The notes under the pieces were generated by a model, which had not been told where the DNA came from, searched no databases, and saw nothing but the letters and a program-made list of their open reading frames with translations. A program made the translations under genes and the position numbers. A stretch of 64,000 bases of DNA from Roseovarius litorisediminis. GTDB lineage: Bacteria; Pseudomonadota; Alphaproteobacteria; Rhodobacterales; Rhodobacteraceae. Each line of letters begins with the position of its first letter. The stretch's first letter is position 1. Shown in pieces: positions 18,641 to 28,027 of this stretch. Where the stretch lies: contig NZ_FWFL01000004.1 of the NCBI RefSeq assembly GCF_900172295.1, forward strand, positions 1 through 64,000, given 5' to 3'.

Positions 18641-19154
18641 ATGGTTGGGTACAAATTCATTGGTACGGAAGCAGGTGACTTGGCGGGTATTTCCGTCTCT
18701 TCGGCAGGGGATATTGATGGCGACGGCAATGCCGATCTGATCATCGGGGCATTTCGCGCAGATGGCGGCGGCGGATGCCCGGGACGGCTCCGCCGACGGC
18801 GTTATCATCGACGGGCCGGTGATCAACGCCTCGGCAATGGTCATTGGCACCAACATTGATTTAGCACCCATGGCCGAACTGCCTGACAACTTCACCGTCT
18901 ACCACATCGAGACCGAAAACCACGACGTCATCCTCGCCAATGGCGCCCCAACTGGGACCTTTGTCGACTACATCGGCAGGCAAGCTTTTGACAACTACCC
19001 CGAATATCTCGATCTCTACGGCGCCAAACGGATTATTGCTGAGATGCCCGCCCCGCGGATTTCCAAGCAGCGGCTGGTGCCAGAGGTTGTCCTTGAAAGG
19101 ATGGGAATTTCGATTGGCGAACCCGAGAGCAGCCCGGAACCGTTGATCGCATAA
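18641..19154 (+). pseudogene. Collapsed FG-GAP repeat / Hint-domain protein
   Basis: The first 40 or so codons encode an FG-GAP beginning (KFIGTEAGDLAG, SSAGDIDGDGNADLIIGAF). Around 18765 the sense switches to another frame (start near 18762), which gives the C-terminal half of a Hint domain: GVIIDGPVINASAMV, TVYHIETENHDVILANGA and FVDYIGRQAFDNYPEYL. Normal proteins of this kind have many FG-GAP repeats and a full Hint domain before this point, so an internal deletion with frameshift has removed most of the gene. GAAAGAG precedes the ATG. Confidence 0.75.
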
Positions 19155-19289
19155 GCGGCCCGGCCCCTTCCTCGCATTGACGGAAACCCGCCGATAACGC
19201 AGCTGTGACGGCAACACGGCGGGTTTTCCCCTTCAATCGATATCCATGTCACCTAAATCTGTTTGCAACAGGTTTCAGGAGCTGGCGAC

Positions 19290-19424
19290 ATGCGTATGAC
19301 ACTCATCATCATTCAGGCAGCGATCCTAACATTTGTGGCTGTGATTGGCGCACAGGGCGAAACCGGATCGGCCGAACATTGTTCGCTTTCCGGAACCTCG
19401 TTCGAAGAGCGCTGCGATCGCTGA
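19290..19424 (+). CDS. Putative small exported or membrane peptide
   Basis: A 44-codon ORF (MRMTLIIIQAAILTFVAVIG, then a polar tail with two cysteines ending FEERCDR). AGGAG ends 8 bases before the ATG. The hydrophobic N-terminus could be a signal peptide or a membrane anchor. No family recognised. It may be real, but it lies between a pseudogene and a repeat patch. Confidence 0.4.
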   Translation: MRMTLIIIQAAILTFVAVIGAQGETGSAEHCSLSGTSFEERCDR

Positions 19425-19433
19425 TCCGCGCCC

Positions 19434-19516
19434 AATTCGTGCGTTTCGTACGCGGTATCCGGCAAACTCCCTGAATCGCGTACGAAATCCGCGTACGATG
19501 CGTGCAAATCGTACGA
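19434..19516. repeat. CGTACGA-type repeat cluster (copy 1)
   Basis: The stretch contains TTTCGTACGCG, ATCGCGTACGAAATCC (19475-19490), GCGTACGATGCG and AATCGTACGATT in close succession. The 16-mer at 19475-19490 recurs exactly, inverted, at 43028-43043. It lies between a small ORF and the end of ccmG, where no coding sequence is expected. Confidence 0.6.
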
Positions 19517-19517
19517 T

Positions 19518-20051
19518 TCAGCGCGCGGCCTCAATGGCAGGAAGGATGGTGCTTTCCATCACCCGACTGGTGATCGGCCCGGCAAAGCGCAAGACGATTT
19601 TTCCTTCGCCATCAATGATGTACGTCTCGGGCACACCGTAAACACCCCAGTTTAGTGCCATGCGGCCGCTTTCATCCGCGCCTACGGCGGCATAGGGATT
19701 TCCAAGTTCTTCCAGGAATTTCAAAGCGTTACTGGGTTTATCCTTGTAGTTCACCCCATAAATCGTGACACCACTTTCGGCCAGTTTCTCCAGATTGGGA
19801 TGCTCCACCCGACACGGCGCGCACCAACTGGCCCAATAGTTGACCAGTTTTACTTCACCGTCGCGCAAGTCTTTGTCATTAAATACTTTTTCCCGACCCA
19901 GCTGAGTGACTTCAACCGCTGGTGCTGGCCTGCCAGTTAGCGCAGACGGCAGCCCGTCCGGATTTTCGCGTTTCAGCCCGACAAAGGCCAACCCGGCAAA
20001 GCCAGCGAAAATCACCACTGGCAAAACCATCAAAGGTGAAAATTTAGCCAT
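19518..20051 (-). CDS. ccmG: Thiol:disulfide interchange protein CcmG (DsbE)
   Basis: A 177-residue membrane-anchored periplasmic thioredoxin that reduces apocytochrome c so heme can be attached. One N-terminal membrane segment (about 6-25) is followed by a thioredoxin fold with active-site C77/C80 (WASWCAPCR), the CcmG-typical GVNYKDKP and the cis-Pro region GVPETYIIDGEG. The ATG overlaps the end of ccmD by 8 bases. It is last in the ccmABCDG order. Confidence 0.95.
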   Translation of the reverse strand: MAKFSPLMVLPVVIFAGFAGLAFVGLKRENPDGLPSALTGRPAPAVEVTQLGREKVFNDKDLRDGEVKLVNYWASWCAPCRVEHPNLEKLAESGVTIYGVNYKDKPSNALKFLEELGNPYAAVGADESGRMALNWGVYGVPETYIIDGEGKIVLRFAGPITSRVMESTILPAIEAAR

Positions 20052-20199
20052 TCCTTTTCGCTTTCATTTCAACGTCTTCCAGCTGTTTTTTTACCCGTTT
20101 TGCGCGCCACAAGCTAACCGTAACAAGCACAATCAACAGCGCAATCGACACCGCATAGGCCGACAAAACGGTTTCGGCATATTTTCCCAGATCAGGCAT
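20044..20199 (-). CDS. ccmD: Heme exporter protein CcmD
   Basis: A 51-residue protein with one membrane helix (AVSIALLIVLVTVSLW, about 16-31) and a charged C-terminal tail (RAKRVKKQLEDVEMK). It begins MPDLGKYAETVL, typical of CcmD. It helps release holo-CcmE from the CcmABC complex. Its ATG shares one base with the ccmC stop codon, and its end overlaps ccmG by 8 bases, so it is translationally coupled on both sides. Confidence 0.9.
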   Translation of the reverse strand: MPDLGKYAETVLSAYAVSIALLIVLVTVSLWRAKRVKKQLEDVEMKAKRNG

Positions 20200-20948
20200 T
20201 ATCCCATCCTCTCGCGCGCCAGCAGCGCCCGCATCCGCCGTGCGCGGATTTCCGTACGGGTGCGCAACAGGACTAGCGCTATGAAAAGTAATACAAATCC
20301 AGCAATAGAAACCAGTAGCGGATAGTAGAAAACATCGGCAACATGCTCTTCTTTATCCAGGCTCATTGATGCGCCCTGATGCAATCCCTGATTCCAGAAA
20401 TTCACCGCGTAGCGGCTAAGCAGGGCGAAAACTGACCCGACAAGGCACAGTATGCTGGTCAGATCAGCAGCTGTGTCGTCATTCTCGATCGCTTCCCAAA
20501 GGGCTATGTATCCTAGATAAAAGAGAAAAAGGATCAAAAAACTGGTCAACCTCGGGTCCCATGCCCACCATGTGCCCCACATCGGCTGCCCCCAGATCGC
20601 GCCGGTCAGCAACGCAATCACCGTCATCACCATCCCCACGGGTGCGGCCGCCCTTGCCGCCAACGCACTCACATGATGCCGCCGGACAATCCAGATCAGC
20701 GAAGTCACCAGCATCATCAGCCAGGCATTGATCGCCATCAACGCGCTAGGCACGTGAATATAAATGATTTTTACGGTCGAGCCCTGCCGGTAATCTTCGG
20801 GTGTAAAGAAGAATCCCCAAATCAGTCCGGCGGCCAAAGCTGTTACCGAAAGCACCGATACCCAAGGCAGAACCCGGTCCGTTGTCGAAATAAATTTCTT
20901 GGGATTGGCATATTCCCAGAGTGCGTTCAGGTTCATCCCTATTCCCAT
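20199..20948 (-). CDS. ccmC: Heme exporter protein CcmC
   Basis: A 249-residue integral membrane protein with six predicted helices that loads heme onto CcmE. The tryptophan-rich heme-handling motif WGTWWAWDPRLTS is present, as are the conserved histidines in YIHVPSAL and NQGLHQGAS. It lies 2 bases downstream of ccmB. Confidence 0.96.
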   Translation of the reverse strand: MGIGMNLNALWEYANPKKFISTTDRVLPWVSVLSVTALAAGLIWGFFFTPEDYRQGSTVKIIYIHVPSALMAINAWLMMLVTSLIWIVRRHHVSALAARAAAPVGMVMTVIALLTGAIWGQPMWGTWWAWDPRLTSFLILFLFYLGYIALWEAIENDDTAADLTSILCLVGSVFALLSRYAVNFWNQGLHQGASMSLDKEEHVADVFYYPLLVSIAGFVLLFIALVLLRTRTEIRARRMRALLARERMG

Positions 20949-20950
20949 AC

Positions 20951-21607
20951 CTAGCGCAAGTTGACCCTTAGTACCGCAGCCGAAGCAAAAGGCAAAAGCG
21001 CGATGGTGCCGCAGGTGATCCCTGCCAGCATCAGCAATGGCGTCGTCACATCCAGTCCCGCCGCCCCTCGGCGCGCCATCTCGGCCCCAAAGATCAATGT
21101 GGGCACATAAAGCGGCAAAACAAGAAGGCTTAGCAGCAGCCCGCCGCGTTTCAATCCTACAGTCAGGGCGGCACCAAACGTCCCGATGACGCTCAGCGCG
21201 GGCGTGCCCAAAAAGAGTGATAATATCAACGGTTTATATCCTGCCTCGGGCAAACTGAGCAATAGGCCGAAGACCGGCGCAGCCAAAACCAGGGGCAAGC
21301 CCGTGGTCAGCCAATGGGCCAGTGCCTTGATGGTCACAATTGCCTCCATCGGCAGGGGGGCCGTGGCCAGCAGATCCAGGCTGCCGTCCTCCCAGTCCAG
21401 GGCAAAGATCCGATCCAGTGACAGCAGGCATGCCAGAAGCGCACCCAGCCACAGGATGCCCGGCGCGATGGACGACAAAAGCGTGCTTTGCGGACCGACG
21501 CCAAAGGGTACCAGCACAACGACGATCAGGAAAAATGCCAACCCCAGACCAAAACCACCGCCGGCGCGCATCGCTAACCGAAGATCACGGATGAGCAAGG
21601 CAATCAC
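20951..21607 (-). CDS. ccmB: Heme exporter protein CcmB
   Basis: A 218-residue membrane component of the CcmAB ABC transporter, with six hydrophobic segments. Typical CcmB stretches are [34 protein letters not shown] and [18 protein letters not shown]. It provides the membrane part of the ATP-driven release of holo-CcmE. Its start overlaps the end of ccmA by 4 bases. Confidence 0.96.
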   Translation of the reverse strand: MIALLIRDLRLAMRAGGGFGLGLAFFLIVVVLVPFGVGPQSTLLSSIAPGILWLGALLACLLSLDRIFALDWEDGSLDLLATAPLPMEAIVTIKALAHWLTTGLPLVLAAPVFGLLLSLPEAGYKPLILSLFLGTPALSVIGTFGAALTVGLKRGGLLLSLLVLPLYVPTLIFGAEMARRGAAGLDVTTPLLMLAGITCGTIALLPFASAAVLRVNLR

Positions 21608-22227
21608 AGAAAGGCTCCGTCAAAATCATCTATTTCCAAGGCTTTGGCGCGGTAAGGACCGACGTCCAATATTCGGGCCTCGTCCAAGCCAAGGTTGATG
21701 TGGGTGGCAATCAGGGCCGATCCCCCTTGCCTTAAATGTTCGCGGATGGCAGCCGCAAACATCTCAACCGCCTGCACGTCCAGCGACACGGTGGGTTCAT
21801 CCAGAATCCAGACATCACGCCCCGTAACCAACAGCCGCGCCAGCCCCAACCGCCGTTTCTGCCCGGCCGACAGCGCCCCCGCAGGCCGGTTTGACAAAGG
21901 CGTTAGCTCAAATGCTTCAAGAGCTGCAGAAATATCCGCGTTCCCAAAGACCTGCGCCCAGAACTTCAGGTTCTCGGATACCGTCAGCGTGGCCTTGATT
22001 CCATCCGCATGTCCCGCATAGACCAACGTGTCGACCGCAGATTCTATACGACCAGAGACTGGTGGTTGCAGGCCTGCAATGGTGCGCAACAACGTTGTCT
22101 TGCCCACACCATTAGGCCCACGCAGCACCAGCGCCTGTCCCGCCGCCAGCTGAAACGAGAGACCTTCCAGCACCTTGATGCCGCCACGCGCAATTGTCAG
22201 ATCGGAAACCTTTATCCCCATGGGCAT
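21604..22227 (-). CDS. ccmA: Heme exporter ATP-binding protein CcmA
   Basis: The 207-residue ABC ATPase of the cytochrome c maturation system. Walker A is [12 protein letters not shown], the signature is [14 protein letters not shown] and Walker B is [12 protein letters not shown]. It powers release of heme-loaded CcmE. It is first of the tightly packed ccmABCDG run and lies 61 bases after the Mth938-like gene, so the whole block from yajC may be one long transcription unit. Confidence 0.96.
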   Translation of the reverse strand: MPMGIKVSDLTIARGGIKVLEGLSFQLAAGQALVLRGPNGVGKTTLLRTIAGLQPPVSGRIESAVDTLVYAGHADGIKATLTVSENLKFWAQVFGNADISAALEAFELTPLSNRPAGALSAGQKRRLGLARLLVTGRDVWILDEPTVSLDVQAVEMFAAAIREHLRQGGSALIATHINLGLDEARILDVGPYRAKALEIDDFDGAFL

Positions 22228-22288
22228 GTGCTTAGCGCAAAGAATGGGGCGCGAAAAGGCGCATACGCCTCTTGCACCGCGACACTTT

Positions 22289-22642
22289 TCACACCGGCAG
22301 CAGGGCCACCGCCACGCGGCGCCCTTCGGACAAAAGCACGTTGTAGGTGCGGCAGGCTGCGGGAGAATTCATTGTTTCAACGCCCACCCCCGCCGCTTCA
22401 AGACGGGTTCGCAATTCTGCGGGCATATGGGCAACTTCAGGTCCGGTGCCAATGAAAAGCACATCAATATCACCGGCCATGTCCAGCAGAACCTGCTGAT
22501 CGGCATATCCACCCCATGAATTTGCACCCGATACTGTTACACATATCGCGCCCTGCATCACCTGTCCGCCCACGCGAAAAAATCCAGGGCCATAGCCATC
22601 AATCGGCGTAGCCTGAGAAAAGGTGATCTCGTTCAGCTGCAT
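22289..22642 (-). CDS. Mth938-like (DUF498) protein
   Basis: A 117-residue protein of the Mth938-like family, related to the mitochondrial complex I assembly factor NDUFAF3. Typical stretches are [28 protein letters not shown] and the [25 protein letters not shown] end. In alphaproteobacteria it usually sits beside secDF and yajC, as here. Only one base separates it from the upstream tauE gene. Confidence 0.9.
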   Translation of the reverse strand: MQLNEITFSQATPIDGYGPGFFRVGGQVMQGAICVTVSGANSWGGYADQQVLLDMAGDIDVLFIGTGPEVAHMPAELRTRLEAAGVGVETMNSPAACRTYNVLLSEGRRVAVALLPV

Positions 22643-22643
22643 G

Positions 22644-23405
22644 TCAAACTCCGCTCCCCCATACCGGCAAGCCGCTCAGAACGGCCAGCCCGATTACCCC
22701 ATAGGCGGCCCATCGGTACAAACGCTCGCGCTTTGGGTCAAACATGGATTGACCGATCAGCGAGGTGATGAAGTAGGGTACCGCCAGAGTCACCGCCAGC
22801 GCAACCGTGGGCCATTCGACCGTACCACGCAGCAAAAGGTTTGAAACAATGACGAAATCCAGCGCGGCCAGAAAAAGAATGGTGTTGGCCCGCACCGATT
22901 GCGCTGCGGATTGCCCCGCAAGATAGAACAGGATCACGACCGGCCCGGTCAACCCGGTCAGACCCCCGATCACTCCGGCAACGGCCCCGATGGCAAGCAA
23001 ACCCGGCCGGTTCATTTGGCCGGAAAATCGCCATCCGGCCACGAGTGCCGACAATGTGGTTGCGGCCACGGCAGCAACAATCCAGCGGATTGTCACCGGA
23101 TCCAGCCGGTCCAACAGCCAAAGCCCAGCGGGTACAGTGACCAGAGCTGCAAGTGCCAGAATACCCACTTCAGGCCGGTTGGCCTGCCCCCAGGCACGCG
23201 GCAACAATGCGCTTGTACTGGCAATTCCCGTCAATGTTATGATTGCGATAACATGTTGGGGGCTCAGGAAAATACCGGCCACAGGCACAAAAATCAGCGC
23301 GGTGCCAAATCCGGTGAACCCGCGTACGATACCTGCGCAGCCAATCGCCAGCACCAACCAGATCAGGCCAGGTGTGGCCAAAACAGAATTAAGCAGATCA
23401 GGCAT
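22644..23405 (-). CDS. Sulfite exporter TauE/SafE family permease
   Basis: A 253-residue integral membrane protein with about eight hydrophobic segments. The first TauE repeat is visible as GIVRGFTGFGTALIFVPVAG and the second as GAVAGVIGGLTGLTGPVVIL. Members export or import organosulfur compounds or sulfite; the substrate here is unknown. The ATG at 23405 overlaps the end of secDF by 8 bases. The frame stays open to 23525, but that would lie inside secDF and lacks membrane-protein character. Confidence 0.88.
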   Translation of the reverse strand: MPDLLNSVLATPGLIWLVLAIGCAGIVRGFTGFGTALIFVPVAGIFLSPQHVIAIITLTGIASTSALLPRAWGQANRPEVGILALAALVTVPAGLWLLDRLDPVTIRWIVAAVAATTLSALVAGWRFSGQMNRPGLLAIGAVAGVIGGLTGLTGPVVILFYLAGQSAAQSVRANTILFLAALDFVIVSNLLLRGTVEWPTVALAVTLAVPYFITSLIGQSMFDPKRERLYRWAAYGVIGLAVLSGLPVWGSGV

Positions 23406-26031
23406 CCACGTTGGCAAACTGGTTACCGGTATTGGCATCCGGTTTGGACCAGTCGCGCTTGACCCCCAGCCACAACAGGATCGTACTGGCCACAAAGACC
23501 GAACTGTAAGTCCCCACGACCACACCCCAGATCATCGCAAAGACAAACCCGCGGATCACGTCACCGCCCAGGAAATAGAGTGCCAGCAACGCCAGCAGTG
23601 TGGTGACCGAAGTCATGACTGTACGGCTTAGGGTTTCGTTGATCGACAGGTTCAGTACTTCGCTCAGCGGCTTTTGTTTGTATTTGCGCAGGTTCTCGCG
23701 GACCCGGTCAAAAACCACGACTGTGTCGTTAAGCGAATAGCCCACGATTGTCAGAAGCGCCGCAATGATCGCAAGGTCAAACTGTATCTGCAATTCTGAA
23801 AAGACACCGATGGTCAGCACCACATCATGTACCAGTGCAGCAACGGCGCCGACGGCAAACTGCCACTCGAACCGCAACCAGATGTAAACCAGCACCGCAG
23901 CGATGGCCAGGATCACCGCAATCACCGCCGTCTGGATCAGTTCACCCGAAACTTTGGGGCCAACGCTTTCGACCGAGGTGAATTTGAGATCAGGGACAGC
24001 GCCTTGCAACGCGGCCTCAACAGTCCGAGTGACATCTGCGGACACGCTTTCTTCCCCGTCCTGCGCCTGAATGCGAACCATCGCTACGTTCTGATCTTCC
24101 CGGAACGTGGGATCAAAAACCTCGGTAATCGAGATATCTCCCAGTTCCAGCGTCTGGATCGCAGACCGGTATACGGCGATATCAACCGGCTGGGCACTTT
24201 CCGTCCGGATTGTCGTACCCCCGCGGAAATCAATGCCATAGTTTAACCCCTGCACCCCAAACGAGGCTGCCGCGACAACAATCAGCAAAACCGATGCGCC
24301 TATGGACATTTTCCAACGGCGGAAGAAATCCCATCTGGTTTCTTTCGGCACCATCCGTAGTGCACGCCCTTCAAGCACGGTTTTCGGGCGACGGCGATCA
24401 AACCAGATTACGACAATCGCGCGCGTCACAAAAATCGCGGTAAAGACCGAGGTGATGATACCCAAACCCAGGGTAATTGCAAAACCACGCACCGGACCGC
24501 TCCCCATTACAAACAGGATCACGGCAGTGATAAAGGTGGTTATATTGGCGTCGGTAATAGCACTTAGTGCCTTTTCATACCCCAGTTCGATCGCCCGGGC
24601 CGGGCCACGTGCCCTTTTCATTTCTTCGCGGATGCGCTCAAACACCAGTACGTTGGCATCCACGGCCATCCCGATGGTCAGCACGATCCCGGCGATGCCC
24701 GGAAGAGTCAGGGTGGCGCCGACCATGCTAAGCAGGCCGAAAATCAGGCCAACGTTGATGATCAGGGCGATATTGGCAAAAATACCAAAGGTGCCATAGC
24801 TGAGGAACATGAAAACCAGCACCAGTACAAACGCGACAATGCAGGCAATTTTGCCCGCTTCAATACTGTCGGCGCCCAGTTCCGGGCCGACGGTACGCTC
24901 TTCCAGAAAATCCAACCCGGCAGGCAGCGCACCCGCGCGCAAAAGCACCGCCAGATTTGTGCTTTCCTCAACCGAGAAATTTCCGGTGATAATGCCAGAG
25001 CCACCGCAGATCGCCTCGTTGATACGTGGCGCCGAAACCACGTCGTTATCCAATACGATTGCAAACGGGGCACCAACGTTATCACCTGTGTAGGTACAGA
25101 ATTTGCGTGCGCCTGTCGGGTTGAACCGGAAAGACACGGCCGGGCGCCCATTCTGGTCAAAATCGGGCTGTGCGTCGACAAGCTCTTCACCGGTCACGAC
25201 AGCGGCAGATTCCAGGATATAATAGCTGCCTTCTTCGTCCAGAGACGGCAATACCTCGTTGCCTGCCCCGGCACGTTCATTGGCATTACCGGTGCGGCTG
25301 ACAACGGGTTGAAACGTAAGCTGCGCCGTTGTCCCGATAATCTGTTTCAGTTCAGCAGCGCTGCCGACACCTGGCACCTGAATCAGGATGCGGTCGGCGC
25401 CCTGACGCTGAATGGTGGGTTCGCGTGTGCCTACCTCGTCAATCCGGCGGCGGATAATCTCAAGCGCCTGACGAACGGTGCGTTCATCGGTGGCCAGACG
25501 TTCGGCTTCGCTCAGCGTGACGACAATCTGATCACCATCGACAGTCACGTCAATGTCACTGGCACCAACACCCGTCAGGCTGGTGACCGGGCGGGCAAGC
25601 CCGCGAACGAGGCCAGCCGCGTATTCAACCTCTGCCGGTTTTTCCACAAGACGAACACGAAGCTCGGGTATATCTACCTGCTGAAGACGAATGGGACCGA
25701 TCCGATCCCGCTCTTCACGCAGCATATCACGGATTTCAGGCCACATACCTTCGATACGGGACTGATAGACATCGGCCACTTTGACCTCGGCCAGAAGATG
25801 TGCACCACCACGCAGATCAAGACCCAGATTAACCAACCCCGAAGGCATCCAGCTGGGCCACTGCGCCGCCTGTTCGGTCAGGGCAGCAGTCTTGGTACCT
25901 TCCGCAATGGCAGCGACAGCGTCGTTGTGGCTTTCAACCCGGGAATAGAATCCGTTCGGCAGGGCCATCAATAGACCCAAGGCGACGAGACCCCAGATCA
26001 CGATGCGTTTCCACAGATCGATTTGAAGCAT
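23398..26031 (-). CDS. secDF: Protein translocase subunit SecDF (fused)
   Basis: A single 877-residue protein joining SecD (about 1-560) and SecF (about 570-877), which use proton motive force to pull exported proteins through SecYEG. The SecD start shows LGLDLRGGAHLL (69-80), and its membrane half has AVDANVLVFERIREE. The SecF half shows GLNYGIDFRGGTTI and GYSLNDTVVVFDRVREN. Twelve membrane segments are expected. The fused form occurs in a number of alphaproteobacteria. yajC is immediately upstream. Confidence 0.97.
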   Translation of the reverse strand: MLQIDLWKRIVIWGLVALGLLMALPNGFYSRVESHNDAVAAIAEGTKTAALTEQAAQWPSWMPSGLVNLGLDLRGGAHLLAEVKVADVYQSRIEGMWPEIRDMLREERDRIGPIRLQQVDIPELRVRLVEKPAEVEYAAGLVRGLARPVTSLTGVGASDIDVTVDGDQIVVTLSEAERLATDERTVRQALEIIRRRIDEVGTREPTIQRQGADRILIQVPGVGSAAELKQIIGTTAQLTFQPVVSRTGNANERAGAGNEVLPSLDEEGSYYILESAAVVTGEELVDAQPDFDQNGRPAVSFRFNPTGARKFCTYTGDNVGAPFAIVLDNDVVSAPRINEAICGGSGIITGNFSVEESTNLAVLLRAGALPAGLDFLEERTVGPELGADSIEAGKIACIVAFVLVLVFMFLSYGTFGIFANIALIINVGLIFGLLSMVGATLTLPGIAGIVLTIGMAVDANVLVFERIREEMKRARGPARAIELGYEKALSAITDANITTFITAVILFVMGSGPVRGFAITLGLGIITSVFTAIFVTRAIVVIWFDRRRPKTVLEGRALRMVPKETRWDFFRRWKMSIGASVLLIVVAAASFGVQGLNYGIDFRGGTTIRTESAQPVDIAVYRSAIQTLELGDISITEVFDPTFREDQNVAMVRIQAQDGEESVSADVTRTVEAALQGAVPDLKFTSVESVGPKVSGELIQTAVIAVILAIAAVLVYIWLRFEWQFAVGAVAALVHDVVLTIGVFSELQIQFDLAIIAALLTIVGYSLNDTVVVFDRVRENLRKYKQKPLSEVLNLSINETLSRTVMTSVTTLLALLALYFLGGDVIRGFVFAMIWGVVVGTYSSVFVASTILLWLGVKRDWSKPDANTGNQFANVDA

Positions 26032-26069
26032 TGTCCTGCCTTTTCAACGGGTTAATTTTGGGCGTAAAA

Positions 26070-26351
26070 TCAGCTGTCAGCAGGTTCAGTCTTGGACAAC
26101 ACCTGAGCGATGGTGGATTTCACCAGCCGAACCTTGACACCGGTTGCGATTTCCAATTCGACTTCGTCGGCATCCTTGACCCGCGAGACCTTACCGAACA
26201 TACCACCTTGGGTGATGACCTGATCTCCCTTTCGTACGGCATCAACCATTGCCTTGTGTTGCTTGAGTTTTTTCTGTTGTGGACGGATCAAGAGAAAATA
26301 CATGATCGCAAAAATCAAAATGAGCGGAACAAATTGGCCGAACGCTTCCAT
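26070..26351 (-). CDS. yajC: Preprotein translocase subunit YajC
   Basis: A 93-residue partner of SecDF with one N-terminal membrane helix (FVPLILIFAIMYFLLIRPQQ) and a small cytoplasmic domain (KGDQVITQGGMFGKVSRV). The ATG at 26351 is chosen because the helix begins directly after it; the frame stays open upstream to 26432. It is first in the block yajC-secDF-tauE-Mth938-ccm. Confidence 0.95.
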   Translation of the reverse strand: MEAFGQFVPLILIFAIMYFLLIRPQQKKLKQHKAMVDAVRKGDQVITQGGMFGKVSRVKDADEVELEIATGVKVRLVKSTIAQVLSKTEPADS

Positions 26352-26734
26352 GGGGTGATATCCTTCGTGTCTCGGGCGGGGACACCCCCGCGAATTTTGA
26401 CGGAACCTATGGCCCCAAAGACCCATTTGCAAGGCGCGAAAACGGCTGCCTGCCCTGCGCCGGTGATTTCTTGTTTACGAAAATCGGAAGGATTCAGGTT
26501 GATTTGCTATCATGTCTAAAAGAATTGTTCCTGTAAGGAATGATTTGGGCACCCTGGGTCAAAGTTAACGCTGCCAAAAGAATTGAGTCCTTATGTCTTA
26601 AAAATCAATGTCGGTGCGCACAGGGCCTTATTGTAAGCGAATGCAGATCCAACGTTGAAACCAGCCCTACACGCCGCTTGAAATCTGGTGCATAACGCCC
26701 CGAAACGACTCAGAAAACCAAAGGACCCCACCGC
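26352..26734. other. Divergent intergenic region yajC / serS
   Basis: About 380 bases, more AT-rich than its flanks, that must hold the divergent promoters of the yajC block and serS. No frame with coding character and no clear hairpin or operator was found. Confidence 0.5.
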
Positions 26735-28027
26735 ATGCATGACATCCGTGCCATCCGTGAAAACCCCCAAGCCTTTGATGACGCTCTCGCCCGGCGGGGC
26801 GAGGCTCCGGTGGCTCAAGCTATACTTGAGTTGGATGAGGCACGGCGGGCCAAGATTACCGCTGCGGAAACCGCGCAGGCAGCGCAGAATACAGCAGCGA
26901 AACTGGTGGGATCGGCCAAGGCCAAGGGCGATGAGGCCGAATTCGAGCGTTTGCGGGCCGAAGTCGCCGATAAAAAGGCCGAAATGGCAGCGATGCAGAC
27001 CGAGGCGAAAGAGTTGGATCTCAGACTGACCGAGATCCTTTCAGGCATTCCAAATCTACCGTTTGAGGACGTTCCTGAAGGGGCTGATGAAAACGACAAC
27101 GTCGAAATTCGCCGCTGGGGCACACCGGCAACGCTGGATTTCCAGCCGAAAGAGCATTTCGACATCGAAGGTGTAAAGCCGGGTATGGACTTTGAAACAG
27201 CGGCCAAGTTGAGCGGTTCGCGGTTTGTCGTGCTGTCGGCTGGTGTGGCGCGGATTCACCGGGCGCTGGCGCAGTTTATGCTTGACACGCACATCGAGGA
27301 AAATGGCCTGACCGAAACCTGGACTCCGGTGCTGGTGCGCGAAGAGATGATGCTGGGCACCGGTCAATTACCGAAGTTTGGAGAGGACAGCTATCAGACG
27401 ACCAACGGCTGGTGGCTGGTGCCGACGGCCGAGGTGACGCTAACCAATATCGTCAACGGCATGACGGTGGATGAAGATTATCTGCCGCGGCGCTATGTGG
27501 CTCATACGCAATGTTTCCGATCCGAGGCAGGAAGCGCAGGTCGTGACACCTCGGGCATGCTACGCCAGCACCAGTTCGAAAAGGTCGAGATGGTCAGTAT
27601 CACCCACCCCGATAAAAGCCGTGCCGAACTGGACCGGATGACGGAATGCGCCCAAGGCATTCTTGAACGGTTGGGCCTGTCTTATCGCACGGTTGTGCTA
27701 TGTACCGGCGACATGGGCTTCGGCGCTAAGCGCACGCATGACATCGAGGTCTGGCTGCCCGGACAGGATACCTATCGCGAGATCTCGTCAGTTTCTATCT
27801 GCGGCGATTTTCAGGCGCGGCGGATGAATGCTCGTTTCAGGCCAACAGCAGGTGGAAAGCCGCAATTCGTGCACACGCTGAACGGATCGGGTCTGGCAGT
27901 GGGTCGCTGCCTGATCGCCGTACTTGAAAACGGGCAGCGGGCCGACGGCTCGGTGCGTTTGCCCGAGGTGCTGCATCCCTATCTGGGCGGCAAATCCGTT
28001 CTGTCCAATGAGGGCAGCCTGATTTAA
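26735..28027 (+). CDS. serS: Serine--tRNA ligase
   Basis: A 430-residue class II aminoacyl-tRNA synthetase charging tRNA-Ser. An N-terminal coiled-coil arm (about 28-105, with [20 protein letters not shown]) binds the long variable arm of the tRNA. The catalytic domain has motif 2 ([15 protein letters not shown]) and motif 3 ([18 protein letters not shown]). Its stop overlaps the convergent DUF2235 gene by 4 bases. Confidence 0.98.
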   Translation: MHDIRAIRENPQAFDDALARRGEAPVAQAILELDEARRAKITAAETAQAAQNTAAKLVGSAKAKGDEAEFERLRAEVADKKAEMAAMQTEAKELDLRLTEILSGIPNLPFEDVPEGADENDNVEIRRWGTPATLDFQPKEHFDIEGVKPGMDFETAAKLSGSRFVVLSAGVARIHRALAQFMLDTHIEENGLTETWTPVLVREEMMLGTGQLPKFGEDSYQTTNGWWLVPTAEVTLTNIVNGMTVDEDYLPRRYVAHTQCFRSEAGSAGRDTSGMLRQHQFEKVEMVSITHPDKSRAELDRMTECAQGILERLGLSYRTVVLCTGDMGFGAKRTHDIEVWLPGQDTYREISSVSICGDFQARRMNARFRPTAGGKPQFVHTLNGSGLAVGRCLIAVLENGQRADGSVRLPEVLHPYLGGKSVLSNEGSLI

